Both the position numbers and the translations under genes were made by a program. A stretch of DNA of 64,000 bases from Falciphora oryzae (Eukaryota > Ascomycota > Sordariomycetes > Magnaporthales > Magnaporthaceae). Positions 23,231-33,940 of this stretch are shown here, one piece after another. Numbering within the stretch: the first letter of the stretch is position 1; each line of letters begins with the position of its first letter. The stretch spans positions 186,001-250,000 of the forward strand of contig JNVV01000004.1 in the NCBI GenBank assembly GCA_000733355.1, written 5' to 3'. The notes beneath the pieces are model-generated. The model worked only from the letters and a program-made list of their open reading frames with translations, made no database searches and was not told where the DNA came from.

Positions 23231-23677
23231 TTGCGGACGTTTCAATTACGAGCACGAGACCGGTACAAAGCTTTCGGGACGCCAGGGGATGAGGAGAGGC
23301 GTCGAGATGCTTTCAAGGACCTTGAGGAGTTTGACGACGAGGAGGAGCCTACCATGCGCGAATGTAGCGACGGGTTTCGGCGTGCACAAGAGGCTGCAAT
23401 GAAAGCATGGAGGTACGCCCCTAGTTTCATTTCTTTTTCTTTTTCGGTCCTCCTTCCTTCTCTCTTCCCAAGCCCGCTTTTTAACCTTCCTTTTCCGCCA
23501 CCTTTGCCTAGGCTGTTTGACATCATGGGAATTGACCCGGATGCCATTTGGCTTGATTTGTGCCGCGGAAAAAAGCGAGCGAAGGATTGCTGCAAAACTT
23601 TCCTCAACAACTACGTCAAGTATTCCGAACGACCCTCAACCCTCCGCTGCAGTCCTCCCAGACTCACATGCCCTTGA
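23231..23677 (+). CDS. Possible small gene, unrecognised (ends uncertain)
   Basis: The frame contains a charged stretch KDLEEFDDEEEPTMRECSDG and EAAMKAWRLF across a likely 99-nt intron (23,413-23,511, GTACGC...CCTAG), then DIMGIDPDAIWLDLCRGKKR and CCKTFLNNYVKY. The two exon pieces read as ordinary coding sequence. No credible ATG precedes the first piece in frame, and the C-terminus after SERPST may be spliced again. It may be a gene remnant. Confidence 0.4.
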   Translation: MRTFQLRARDRYKAFGTPGDEERRRDAFKDLEEFDDEEEPTMRECSDGFRRAQEAAMKAWRYAPSFISFSFSVLLPSLFPSPLFNLPFPPPLPRLFDIMGIDPDAIWLDLCRGKKRAKDCCKTFLNNYVKYSERPSTLRCSPPRLTCP

Positions 23678-23713
23678 TCTCTGTGAGAACAGATCGCGTT
23701 CCTTCGTCTTCAC

Positions 23714-25258
23714 TTAGGCCAGGTCCATGACGAGAAGCCCTGGGGGCGAGTGTGAAAGATTGCTAAGTACGCACACGTCCGGGACTGCATCACTTGTTCT
23801 CCAATAGTGCTCCGCGCTCACCTCGCCAAACGCATTCCAAGGAAAAAGCCACAGCCCAACAACCGGTAGGGCATCCCGCTGCATCATTTCGGCCTGCTCT
23901 GGAGTTAGGAGCGTCCCAAGAGGTGAAGGGTACCCAAGATCGCCGGTTCGATCGAGCCATAACTTCCACTCTCGGTCCAGATGGGCAATGGCGCAGCCCC
24001 GGTCGATAATGCTGCCAACCCTATCCCCAATGGCTATCAGGAGCTTAAACGGGTCGTCGGCATCGCGTTTAATACCTAGCCGTTCCTCTACTTTGAGCCA
24101 GAACCAGGGGAACTGGAGGGGGTTATCCATGGTCGGGAACTGTTGCAGGTCCAGTTTTGCATAAGGGCGAGGGTCCTGATCGAGCCAGGTGAAGGTGGTG
24201 ATGGCGGGTATGGATTCGAGGTTTGTGCGGTAAGCACATGCCTGGCACGACGAGGTTATTAGGTACGTGTCGTGATGGATATCGGACCGAATGGGAACCG
24301 AAACTCCGAAATGAGCTTCCGCGCCCGGCCAGCCTCTAGCCTTTCCCGTGTTTCTCCGGAATGACCAGCCTGATGTGTTCCTTATAATGTGGAAATAGGA
24401 TTTGAGACCCTTAATGATTTGAGTAAATGTTTCTGTGGACGTAGGAGCGTCAGGCCTCATTTTTTGTATACGAGAGGGTGAAATGGCGTCCAGGATACTT
24501 TCGGTATAGAGATGGGCACCGAGGTGTTCGGAGCCGTTGTAGGACCCGCCAAACTGCCCGCCTAGCGAAAGCCGGGTGATGCCGACGAGCTTGGGGTCCC
24601 GGGCGCGAAGGTCGTTGAGAAAGTCGACAAAAAGGCCCACGTGGGGCCCTTTGCCGTCCTCGTCGTCGGCGTAGGCCTCTGGAACGGTCGGGTACACGTC
24701 GATAACGTCGAGCTCGGGGCTCAGGTGCACCGTAAGCCTGCCGCCGGTCTCGCAGGGGACCGCGACGCGGTACACGGACAGGTACGCGGCCCGGCACTCG
24801 GCGCTGACGCGCAGGAACGCCGGCGAAAGGGCCGACCAGGCCAGGCGGCGGCGGCGGGCAAGGGCGGCGAGGACGGCAGGGTCGTCGCCGCGGCCTCCAC
24901 CGTAGTCGGGCTCGGGAGGCCAAAATCCAGCGTCGGGGGTCACGCCCGGAGGCAGGCGCAGCATCACAGAGGGCGCATCGTGGCCGAGCGTGACGGTGAA
25001 GTAGATGAGGCGGTGCGGGAGCTGAGCGATGGCCGTCTTCCAAATTTGGGCCCTGATTTCAGGCGGAAGCCTGGGGAAGAGGGTGAATCGGCGGTCACTG
25101 CTGCATGGCACGCGCGCCATGGAGCCATGCCCGAATTGATCGTTGAGCAGCCGGCGGTCTTGCGCCGTGGCCATGGTCGCTGAAGCCATAAGCGACGACC
25201 TCGGACCGCTGGAGCTGCCGAAGTGAGTGGTGTTGCAGCTCAATGGCGGGGTTTTCAT
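23714..25258 (-). CDS. 2EXR domain protein
   Basis: This fungal-expanded family of unknown biochemical role often occurs with HET and other incompatibility-type genes. The frame gives 514 residues. The 2EXR-type N-terminal motif FTLFPRLPPEIRAQIWKTAI is at about 58-77, followed by the usual strand, then the segment LSPAFLRVSAECRAAYLSVY. The middle and C-terminal parts show no domain I know. Starts at Met1, Met24 or Met29 are all possible. Near the end, GTGAGC after AFGE could be a donor, which would change the last 25 residues. The next gene upstream (-) is a HET protein. Confidence 0.8.
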   Translation of the reverse strand: MKTPPLSCNTTHFGSSSGPRSSLMASATMATAQDRRLLNDQFGHGSMARVPCSSDRRFTLFPRLPPEIRAQIWKTAIAQLPHRLIYFTVTLGHDAPSVMLRLPPGVTPDAGFWPPEPDYGGGRGDDPAVLAALARRRRLAWSALSPAFLRVSAECRAAYLSVYRVAVPCETGGRLTVHLSPELDVIDVYPTVPEAYADDEDGKGPHVGLFVDFLNDLRARDPKLVGITRLSLGGQFGGSYNGSEHLGAHLYTESILDAISPSRIQKMRPDAPTSTETFTQIIKGLKSYFHIIRNTSGWSFRRNTGKARGWPGAEAHFGVSVPIRSDIHHDTYLITSSCQACAYRTNLESIPAITTFTWLDQDPRPYAKLDLQQFPTMDNPLQFPWFWLKVEERLGIKRDADDPFKLLIAIGDRVGSIIDRGCAIAHLDREWKLWLDRTGDLGYPSPLGTLLTPEQAEMMQRDALPVVGLWLFPWNAFGEVSAEHYWRTSDAVPDVCVLSNLSHSPPGLLVMDLA

Positions 25259-26068
25259 CTGGCTGGGTTCAGTTACCCGTCCTACCAGGCCTTGGAGACG
25301 TGTGAAGGGGGGAGAGAGAGTTTATTTAACGTCGGCAGAGTTGGGATCTACCGGCCCCCTGCCTCCCAAGGGGCATACGACGTGCTAGCGCTACCTAAGC
25401 TTATCTACACCAGGCTATGGTGCTGCTATCGAGGCGGCTAACAAAATTAAACCCGAAGGCACACGGAGGTCGGGCCGCATTCCGGCGCTCCTTGGTGGTG
25501 AGCGGGCAATCGGCTGTAGGGCGTAAAAACGCCAGGGCGTTGTAGCGCTGCGGGTGGTAGTGATGCTGTCGGCCGGCGGGTATGCCAGAAAAGGGGTAAG
25601 GCCGGGTTTGGGCGGGAGGTCCTCGGGGCCCCATCCTCGTGCTCTTTCCATCGACCGTTCAAATGCCACGGCCTCCCTCCGAATTCCGACCGTTTCTCGC
25701 GAGAACGGAGTCCTGTTTATGGCACACCAACGCGCCTCCGCCGCCCCTTCGAAAGCGCCTGGTGCCTCCCACCGCCATGGGGAGGAGCCCGCTACAAAAG
25801 CCTTCGGTCCGGGACGCCTGGCCGCGTTCCCCTCCGCTCACCTGTAACGATTTGGATCAAGGCCCACAGACCAAGACCCACAGATCAGGACCCATATGGC
25901 TGACAGTCGTCAGCTTTCTCCTCTTTCCTCCTCTTTTCCCCTCAGAGTAGAATCTTCGTTCATAGCGCCAATTGATTGAGTTCCCGTCCTCGACCCTGGC
26001 CGAGACAATGGCTGTCAAAGGAATATGAGCTTTTCTTTCGATTCTCTCTACGAATCGGGTCGTCGGGC
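25259..26068. other. Intergenic region
   Basis: 810 bp lie between the 2EXR gene start and the HET gene stop. Nothing recognisable was found. Confidence 0.5.
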
Positions 26069-28739
26069 TTAGACTACGATGACCGTCTTCTCCTCCCACG
26101 GTTCCCGCTCGTGGTCAAGCCACCCAGTAACCTCGTTGATAAAGGCACCGATCCGCTCGTACTTGCCGCCCTCGACCTCCCGCAGCAGCAAGCCAGAATA
26201 GCACGTCTCCTCCCTCCGGGTCTCGTACATGATCCTCCAGTCGTTCACAAGCGTCAGCAGCGCAAACACCCTTTCGGGCAGCTTCTCTGCCGCCTCCTCG
26301 ATCTCCACCCGCCGCTTGGGACGGTCGGCGTCCACCTCGAGAATCTGCGCGTACCACTCGCTGACGATGTTGCTCTTCGGCGGCGGCGGCCCCAAGTCCT
26401 GGTCCCTGAACAGCAACATGATGTCCTCCTTACCCACCTCCTTAAACGGCCCGCCGATCTCCATGAAACCCCCTGCCACCTCCCCGAAGGCAGTGTGCTC
26501 TGCGGCTGGCATCGCCTCGCACGCGTGCACCGTCGCAAGGGGCTTCGCATCGGCTTTGATGCGCCCGAGCTCAACGGGCGCCTCAACGCTCGCCCACGAC
26601 CACGACGGCGCCCGGTTCCCGGCCGGCCGGGCCAGCCACTCGCGCGCGTGGGTGTAGTACATGGCGTCGTACAGGAGGTTGTTGCGCCAGAGGCCCGCGA
26701 CGTACTCCACGCCCGTCAGGCGGCTCAGCTGCTCGGCTATGCCGCCGATGGCGGTAAGGCGGTCCGAGGACAGGCTGAGCTCGCGCCGGGTGTAGTCGCG
26801 CAGCAACTTGCCCCAGGCGTTGTGCAGCTGGACTGTCGTGAACAGATCGGCCCCCGGCTTCGCCGACGGCGCAGGCGCCGATCGCAGCAGCGCGTTCGTC
26901 AGCTTGCGCATGCCGGGCCCCGTCTTGGGGTCCTCGAGGTAGAAGCCGCCATCGCTACGAGTGGCGCGGCGGCAGCGCCAGGTCGGCCAGCGGCCGTAGG
27001 ACAGGAAGCGCGGCGAGATGACGAGCTCCTGCAGGCACCATGCGCGCCGCGAGGTCGAGTCTTCCCAGCCGCGCGCGACGCCCTCCTCGTTGAGGAGGTA
27101 CAGGGTGCCCGTCGCGACGCGGGGCACGCCGAAGATGTCATTGGTGGTCTCGGCTTCCGCGGCCGCCTTCTTATCGAGGATGTGGTAGCGCAGGGGCAGC
27201 AGGTTGGCCCAGAGCTTCGTCTTGGCGTCAGCTTTATCCTCGAGGAAGCCCTCGTCCACCGAGAAGGCCGACCCGGCGCAAACGGTAACGTGGGCGTTCC
27301 TATAGACCTTGGCCATATGGCCGACCTCGTGGGCTTTGTCGATTTCGCTGTCTTGGGTGATGCAGATCGAATCGACCCAGAGGTACTTGAGCCCCAGGCT
27401 GCGGGTAACTGTGATAGCGTCCTTTAGTGTTTGGGGCAGGTCATCAAAGGAAAAGCCTGTCCGAAGAACGGGTAGAGTGTTAGTAGTGCACAGGTATGTC
27501 TGCGCGCCGCCCCAGCAGTAGCTTAGCGCGGCATAGTTGCCCGTCTCCCCGGCAGACGCCTCGTATAGCCTGAGTGTTGGCTTCGAGACATCTATAACCC
27601 TAGTAGGGAGAACTGATGTCTCTTGCGCTCCACACGAGGGACCGTGGTTCTGGACACAGGCGTCGAGCCATGCCTTCGCTTGCGCCAGGCCATCTTCTGA
27701 TCCAGGGGAAGGGTTCGGGGGCCGGTGGCTGATGAGAGCCGCAGCCGGGTCACCTGTTCTCGCCGTTAGTACTATTGACCTCAGTTGGATTTCAAGCGAG
27801 GTCTTTCTCACCCTTGACAGCATATACATCCGCCTTCAGTTCATACGAGTTGAAAATTCTCTCGACATCCTTTTGCTCGCGGCCCTTGAGGTCCGACACC
27901 CCGATCTGCAGCGCATCAAAGTTGGGAAGCGCGGAGCCTACTCTGCGGCAAAGCGGCCGGACGGTGAAACCGAAGCGGTCGTGCTGCAGCTTTGTGAGGG
28001 ACTTCATGCAGTGCTTGACGAGCAACATCCTTTCTTTGTCGTGCTTCCTCGGCTCGGAGTGCCACGGCTTCTTCGGCGTGAAGGTATACAGCACGGTGTT
28101 GGAAAGACCGAAGAAATTGTCGAGCAACAAGGTGCAGAAGGTGCATCCCTTCTGCGTAGCCTCGATGAGACGGGACATCCGGATCAACCACTGGAAGCTG
28201 ATATTTTGGGGCGGCACGCCCTTGTTCTGCTCCAGAATGGACTTGTGTCGCATGAGCGCTCCGAGAGCCGAGAGAAAGTGCGTTACCGGTTCGCAAGACC
28301 GGCATTCGAACTGTTCATTGCTGGCGATCTCTTTGGCATCGCTCTCCACAGGGGCGAGGTCTAGTGCTGTTGCATCTTCCCCGTTGGCCGTCTTGTAATC
28401 TGCTTCCAAGAGCTTTTGCTCCTCCACGATCCTGAAAGAATGGCCCGGGTGAATGAGGGAGGCTTCGGAAATGCAGCGAGAGCAATAGTCGAAGTCCTGG
28501 CAGTCCTGACACTTGTACTGGGTGCCTGTGATGGACTCGTCGCAGCCATCGCATACACCATTTCTCCGATCAGCATTACTGGTATCCGACTGAGCGACCT
28601 CTTTGCCACTTGGTTCCACCGACGACTGAGGTGCCGCTGTCTCCTGGTTGCTAGTCTGACCACTGGGCTCCTGTAACCCCTCCGTATCGGGTGGGAGCGT
28701 CGCGGCTTGGGTGGGGACAGGAGCAGTTGGGTCATCCAT
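26069..28739 (-). CDS. ZZ-type zinc finger + HET domain protein
   Basis: HET domains act in fungal nonself recognition (heterokaryon incompatibility) and trigger cell death on activation. Exons 27,812-28,739 and 26,069-27,753 (intron GTGAGA, branch-like ACTAAC, CAG) give 870 residues. The ATG at 28,739 was chosen because the frame farther upstream has only a TTG. Residues about 63-110 form a ZZ finger: CDGCDES, YKCQDCQDFDYCSRC, HPGHSF. The HET domain follows the intron with YAALSYCWGG, LGLKYLWVDSICITQD and AKVYRNAHVTVCAGSA, then RRAWCLQELVISPR and the Trp-rich APSWSWASV element typical after HET. The first 60 residues are Pro/Thr/Ser-rich. No NACHT or repeat domain follows. Confidence 0.92.
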
Positions 28740-28774
28740 GAGGGGAGATGCCTGTTCAATTGTGAAGATACTAG

Positions 28775-28917
28775 GTAGTCGACGCAAAGGCGTAAGATTC
28801 CGTCGTTCTTGGGGACGAAGATGATGGGAGCTCCAGCCGGGAACTAAAACTCGCGAACAATGCCTTGCTTGAGGGCTTCCGTAAGGTACTCCTGGAGGGC
28901 TTTAGATTTAGCGGGGG
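28775..28917 (-). mobile_element. Ty3/gypsy reverse transcriptase remnant
   Basis: The minus strand reads a chromovirus RT start: KALQEYLTEALKQGIV, then a stop, then FPAGAPIIFVPKNDG and LRLCVDY. No LTR or further domain was found beside it. It ends only about 36 bp before the HET gene ATG, so it lies in that gene's 5' leader or promoter. Confidence 0.85.
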
Positions 28918-29553
28918 GTAGTACGCAGGCTGGTTTTCCTGCGTTCACGATCCTCATGATATATAGCAAAGCATTTTAGGGAGGCCTCGGGGCTGTGTCC
29001 CCTTGCCTCCCTGAAGCCTGGAAGGATCGCCGTAGGCCACACGTGGAGAGCATGGAGAGCATGGTGTTCTGTGGTGGCAGCCTTGGAAGGCTGCACTGCC
29101 ATTCTGCCATCCTTGACCGTCTCGGCGGCCCCCACCGCTAGACCTTGCCAACGGAGGGCCGATGCCACGCACCGACTTTTCCCCTTGTTTTCCTCAGCTT
29201 TAAATAGCCTTTCCAACCTGAGGGTATATTGCAGCCAGTCTCTCTTCCCTTTCATGGTATCGTGACACATAGAAAGCATGGAGAATGGAGCCGCCAACAA
29301 CGGGCGGCGAATGCGCCCTTGAGTAAGGCTACAAAATGCTATTTGGCAAGAGCGCGGCCGGCGCATCTGGACTATTGGGCAGAGCACGGACGCCAAGCAG
29401 GACCTTTGTACTCAATTGTGTGGGGCGCAAGATACGTTCGTTCAGGGCTTGGCTGGGAGCAAATGGGAACAAAGGCATCCGGTTTTGGAGCCCCAAGCGT
29501 CCGTTTCTTGACGCCTGGGAACCCATTTGCTCTCGAAATCTCCCAGTACAAAA
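28918..29553. other. Intergenic region
   Basis: No gene is supported. A minus-strand frame (28,908-29,396) partly overlaps the RT remnant and has no motif. Confidence 0.4.
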
Positions 29554-29619
29554 ACATATGAGGGCTGAACTGTACTCAGGTGGGTGACCACTGGTGAATC
29601 CTCGGTGTTGTATGTTTTT
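29554..29619 (+). pseudogene. 5S rRNA pseudogene with internal deletion
   Basis: It starts ACATATGAGGGCTGAAC and continues TACTCAGGTGGGTGACCACT, then GGTGTTGTATG followed by a T run. The 3' third of 5S rRNA and the closing arm (ACATA...TATGT) are present, but roughly 50 nt of the centre is missing. The T run looks like a pol III terminator. Confidence 0.65.
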
Positions 29620-30089
29620 ATTTTATTTTTTCCCTCTTGCGGTCCGATGGAAATAGCTTCACGCCTCCTAAGTCCCCGAACACCGTTGAATATAACCACC
29701 TATTCAGTTTTGCCCTATGATTCGATTGAGGGCAGGCCCGTTGGTTCTCCGTGTTGCAATACCTACCCCATCACGCCCTCCGTATCGTGGCATTATGTTG
29801 ATGTAGGAAATGCCCAGGCTGCTCCCGCGTCTGCCACCAGTACCAGTACCATACCCACGGCAGGTAGCATTGGTTACACCATTTTAGCACCCGCGCAATG
29901 TCCAAATGATGACCCCGCCACTTCCCCTCACCCCCACGTCTGGTTTCCCACGCAGATGGAACAGCTTGAGGTGCGCAGGTATCCATTTTTGTGTATCACA
30001 TTCCCTGGGAGCCCACCTGGCAGCCGGCTTGGATTTTGTTTCTCTTGAACGCATGTATCATTTATCCGCGCGGTTGACAAATAACTGCC
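29620..30089. other. Intergenic, upstream of the plus-strand gene
   Basis: 470 bp with no recognisable feature; it includes the likely promoter of the following gene. Confidence 0.4.
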
Positions 30090-30943
30090 ATGTCAGTCTT
30101 GGTAGAAAGCTTCAGCCGCGAACAGATCGAGACAGGTTCGCCTTGCTCGTTCCTTCGAACCAATAAGGGGGAGGAAAAAAAAAAAAAAAAAGAGAGAGAT
30201 ACCCATCCTGGTCATCTGTTGACTAACTCAACCCTCCCCGGGACGTGTCAGGCCTTCGTTGGCTAGACCGAGCGATTGAACAATCCGAGGTCCTCGATGG
30301 CGTCCTCCCCATCAACCTAGTCTCGTACGGCGGCGTGCTCTTGGTGTGCCTGTTCGGCATCAGGCCAGCGACAAAGGACGTCGATGTGCTGCTCCCGCCC
30401 AACGTCCGAGACACGCAGCCATGCATAAACGAATTCAGGCGCTTGGTCGCTTCGGTCGCGGACGACCTCGGCTACATGCGGGGCTGGCTCAACGACGACC
30501 TGAGGCTCTTCGTCCCCGCCGACGACCGGCTCAGGCTTTTGCAGGACAGTATCGAACAGGGGGTCACCGTCTTTGAGGGCTCCAGACTGGTGATCTGGGC
30601 CGGGGTCTGGGAGTTCGGCCTGGAGTCGAAGCTCCGTCGGATTGGGCAGAACAGCGGCAATACAGAAACGGCCAAAAGGAGGAGGGAGGCCGACATGTCG
30701 GATGCTGTCGAGTTGGTGTATCGGATCAGAGGACATTCGGCCCATCCTTTAGACAAGGCGTGGGTTATGGGGCTGAAGCGCTACGATCACAGCCCCCCTT
30801 TTGAGGATGAGACGATCGAGCAGGTTTCTCAACGGTACATTTCGAAGTACGACAGGCAGGGCGTCGTCGAGCTTGTATTGGACGCGGCTGAGGGGAGAAA
30901 AAAGTATCAGGACCTCGCAGGACGGTGGGTGTGGTTTGAGTGA
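30090..30943 (+). CDS. Putative nucleotidyltransferase-like protein
   Basis: Exon 1 (30,090-30,135, MSVLVESFSREQIET) and exon 2 (30,252-30,943) join through a 116-nt intron with donor GTTCGC and acceptor GTGTCAG, giving 245 residues. The intron contains an A-rich run and the donor is unusual, so the first exon is less certain than the second. The stretch YGGVLLVCLFGIRPATKDVDVLL resembles the GG...R.T.DiDvl core of DUF6036/AbiEii-like nucleotidyltransferases; this is my inference from motif shape. The end is charged (KYDRQGVVELVLD). The substrate is unknown. Confidence 0.6.
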
Positions 30944-31007
30944 AGAAGCCAGGGGCAGGGCGGATGACCAATGTATGACGCCCAACTCCCCGTTTTCCTG
31001 CGTGCAG

Positions 31008-31655
31008 TCACGCGGACCTTAGTGCCCCGGTATCGGCGAAAATGTTGCGCTTCCAGAAGGGACACACTGCCCCCGAGTAACGGAGAATGTTATCTTCTCC
31101 CTTGGCGATCCACTCGGGGTCAGGCTTGTCGAGTTCAAGCAGTTTTGGCAGGCGCGGGACTGATGCGGCCCAGTCCGGCAGCCGCTCCGGGGACCAGGTC
31201 GGGTCGTCGTTGCGGTACCAGGAATACTCGGTCTCGTACTGGACGTGGACGTCGTCGCCAGCGCAGAAGCCCTCGTACAGGCGGAAGAAGGCGCGCGGGG
31301 CCATGTCGCGCCAGCGCCAGAGGGGGAGCAGGCGCTAGGCGAGCAGGGACGAGTGGTGCGTCCTGAAGTACTCGCCACCGCCCGTCGCGCAGGCCATGAT
31401 GTCACCCGGCGGCGGCGGCAGGCGGCAGGGAAGGCGGCGGAACAGGAGGCGCGCGAGGTGCAAGGCGGCGCGCGCGGCGGGGAAGGGCTCGCGGCGGTGC
31501 TGGTGGACCTCGCGCAGGATGCGCAGCGACCGGCGCAGCTCGAGCGGCGTCCACGACTGGCGCAGGCGGCTGCGCAGCCTCATGAGCCTGCGCCTCTGCT
31601 TGGGAGGGAGCCGGTACACGACCCGCTCGAAGAGGTCCCTCTTGTCACGATCCAT
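31008..31655 (-). pseudogene. Unrecognised gene with one in-frame stop
   Basis: A minus-strand frame from ATG 31,655 (MDRDKRDLFERVVYRLPPKQ) runs to 31,008, interrupted by a single TAG at 31,335-31,337. Before the stop the sequence is GGGEYFRTHHSSLLA and after it RLLPLWRWRDMAPRAFFRL, with the same style and frame. The frame continues through HVQYETEYSWYRNDDPTW to the end. One CAG-to-TAG change would explain it. An intron around the stop is less likely because there is no good donor nearby. An earlier Met upstream is possible. No known domain is seen. Confidence 0.55.
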
Positions 31656-31987
31656 GGCCGTGGGGTCAGGGTGTGACGTCGTGCTGGCGAGGATTGTGTC
31701 GGTTTCGATTTTCATGTGCTCGTGTGTGGAATGATCAATCGATGCTGGGGTCAATGCACTGTAACATCGTGCTGTCGAAGCGTGGAACAGCACTGGCTAG
31801 GTGCTGCCGCTCAGGGTCCACAGAAGGGGAGGGGCAGGCATGGCTTCAGCTTGAAGTCAAACTCCTTCGAGCTTGGTGAAAGCCACCCCCACGCGAAGAG
31901 CTGCCCGTTTTCCACAAGGATCTGTCGAAACAATTCACGCCGTTCCTCCTCCACGGTAGGCCAGCCGTCCGCCCTCCTTACATATGG

Positions 31988-33175
31988 CTACACGACCAGC
32001 AAAGCCTGCCGCCCCAGCTCCTCCACGCGCCTCTCCTGCTGCTCCGTTTTATAAAACGCAGCACGCAACACATCCAGAAGGATGTGCGATTGCAAGTTGT
32101 AGTCCAGCTCTTCCAGTGCACACCGCTTCCACGGGCCCCATCCAGGTCCGGCTTAAGAGGCGCCCCGTAGCTAATGGAGGAGTCCCATCTCTTCTTGGAG
32201 TAGCACGCCTCCCACGCCCACACGTTAGTTGCCCCGCCCGATGTTGATACCGTAAGCCCTGGGCCTGCGATCGCCAGGGCAGGGCGGGCAGGGATTATAG
32301 CCGATTCCGTACCCTAGCCAAAAGCGCGCTTCTGTCTCCGAATAAGGCTCCGAATAAGGCTGTGCGCTGGAGCATACCTCTCGCAGGCGTAGGGTGGTCT
32401 GCCGAAGGGTCGAGAGGGCCAGCTGATCGATGGCCGCGCGGGGAAAAGTAGGCTGCACGAGTGTCCAGAGTCCTTTCCAGTCGTCAGTCGCATCGAGTCT
32501 AATAGTGCGACACCCTGGAGGGCATACCTACTGGTTGAACTTGAGACTCCCCTGCCCGAATGAGCAGCCGCGCATATGGAATTGATCGACCACATCAAAA
32601 ACTCCGTTTCCCTGCCACACGCCTTCGTCCGAGTAGATACATGCTATTCTCAACACCTGATCGTGGCTGTCGATGGGGATCTCCCCGCCCTCGGCGCCCG
32701 CGCGGAACTCGTTGGCATCCATAATTTAGCAATGTAGACCGACTGCGGAGGATTCGGCACACGGCGCGTTCGAAGAGGTCTCTGCCACCCCCACCTGTGC
32801 GATTTGTGTGTGGAACCGGGAGTCCAGTGGGTGCTGGCTTCGGGTCTCAAGGGCATGCAGGAGTTGGTTGAGGGCTGTTGGCAGTTGAGCCCTGGCGAAA
32901 TACTGCGCAGCCCGAATACGTTGGCTTCGCCGCCAAGCGACATCCAAAAGAGGGGAGAAAGCACCAAACACAATGGAGTAAAGATCTTGGCGAGACGCAT
33001 CCCACTGGATTAAAAGGCATCCACCACCCAGACATCGGGCACCCACCTGGGCCCATTCCCAGTCTGTCCAAGAATGCACCGAGCGGCATTTCCGCAGAAC
33101 AACAGCCGCAACACCAACCACCAGGCCAAGAACGGGAGTCAGCCAAGGCCAGCCATGGACGCCACGCTGCAGCAA
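31988..33175 (-). pseudogene. Decayed unrecognised gene with Gln-to-stop changes
   Basis: One minus-strand frame stays coherent from about 33,175 to 32,224: a hydrophobic segment WLTPVLGLVVGVAAVVLRK, then QWDASRQDLYSIVFGAFSP, then after TAA at 32,726-32,728 MDANEFRAGAEGGEIPIDSH, and after TAG at 32,528-32,530 RTIRLDATDDWKGLWTLVQP. A further piece ends at 31,988 (ALEELDYNLQSHILLDVLR), in another frame and probably after an intron. Both stops fit single C-to-T changes of Gln codons. No ATG opens the frame, so the 5' end is lost or further spliced. The family is unknown. Confidence 0.45.
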
Positions 33176-33769
33176 GCGCTTTGCGGCGGAGCGTGGCTCT
33201 CAAACCCGGCCAACTGGGGTTTCGCATCCTTTCGTCCCGACGGCGCCGGACAATTGGACATACTCGGGGAGGGAATCGTGCCACTCTGCGCAAGATTTGC
33301 CTGGAAGCCGGTCTCGGCGGACCAGCCGCCTCTGGAGCAAAGCGGGCAGGGCGATGCGAACAAAACCGAGGAGTCTACCAAGGCCGTCAATGCCGACTTG
33401 TCAATGGCCAAGACCTCAGTTGTCAGCACCCGCCACTTCCAGATCGAGCTCACCTTGTTGGAGACAGATGATCTCTGGACCCGCGGGGCAGACCACCTCA
33501 AAATCGCCTTGACCAAACACGGGTTTCAGCCTCGGACCCTGACCGTCAGCCTTTCGCAGGGCCGATTCCCGCGGCAGCATCCCCTGGTCCCCTACGTCCA
33601 GGTCTATGCGCGACGAATCTCTTTTGAACCATCCATTTTTCCTGACCTCGAAACCTGGACTGAGCCCTATGCAAAAATGGCTGGCAGCTTCAAGTTCCAC
33701 GAATGGAAATCGCTCTACACAAAGGAGCTGGAGGGCTCGATAGTTGAGGAACCCCTTAAGGAGGAGTAG
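33155..33769 (+). CDS. Unrecognised intact protein
   Basis: The frame gives 204 residues from the ATG at 33,155 (MDATLQQALCGGAWLSNP); an earlier ATG at 33,074 would add 27 residues of poor character. The sequence is beta-rich in appearance: NWGFASFRPDGAGQLDILGE, CARFAWKPV, RHFQIELTLLETDD, HPLVPYVQVYARRISFEP. No catalytic motif or signal peptide is seen. It is unusual here as an intact gene between two decayed ones and the repeat block. It overlaps the very start of the minus-strand remnant by about 20 bp. Confidence 0.6.
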   Translation: MDATLQQALCGGAWLSNPANWGFASFRPDGAGQLDILGEGIVPLCARFAWKPVSADQPPLEQSGQGDANKTEESTKAVNADLSMAKTSVVSTRHFQIELTLLETDDLWTRGADHLKIALTKHGFQPRTLTVSLSQGRFPRQHPLVPYVQVYARRISFEPSIFPDLETWTEPYAKMAGSFKFHEWKSLYTKELEGSIVEEPLKEE

Positions 33770-33940
33770 TCAGAGGATTGCCTACACTGCGGAATGAGAT
33801 GTAGGGCTCGTTAATTCCAGCGCAGCGTGACGGCACGGCGAGGGTGAGGAACGAACCCGAAGCCGGGCCGGCCGCGGAGCGATACTTACTTCTGTGTGAT
33901 TCTCAAAACGTTCTTCCTATTCTGTCCTAGCGCCCTTAGA

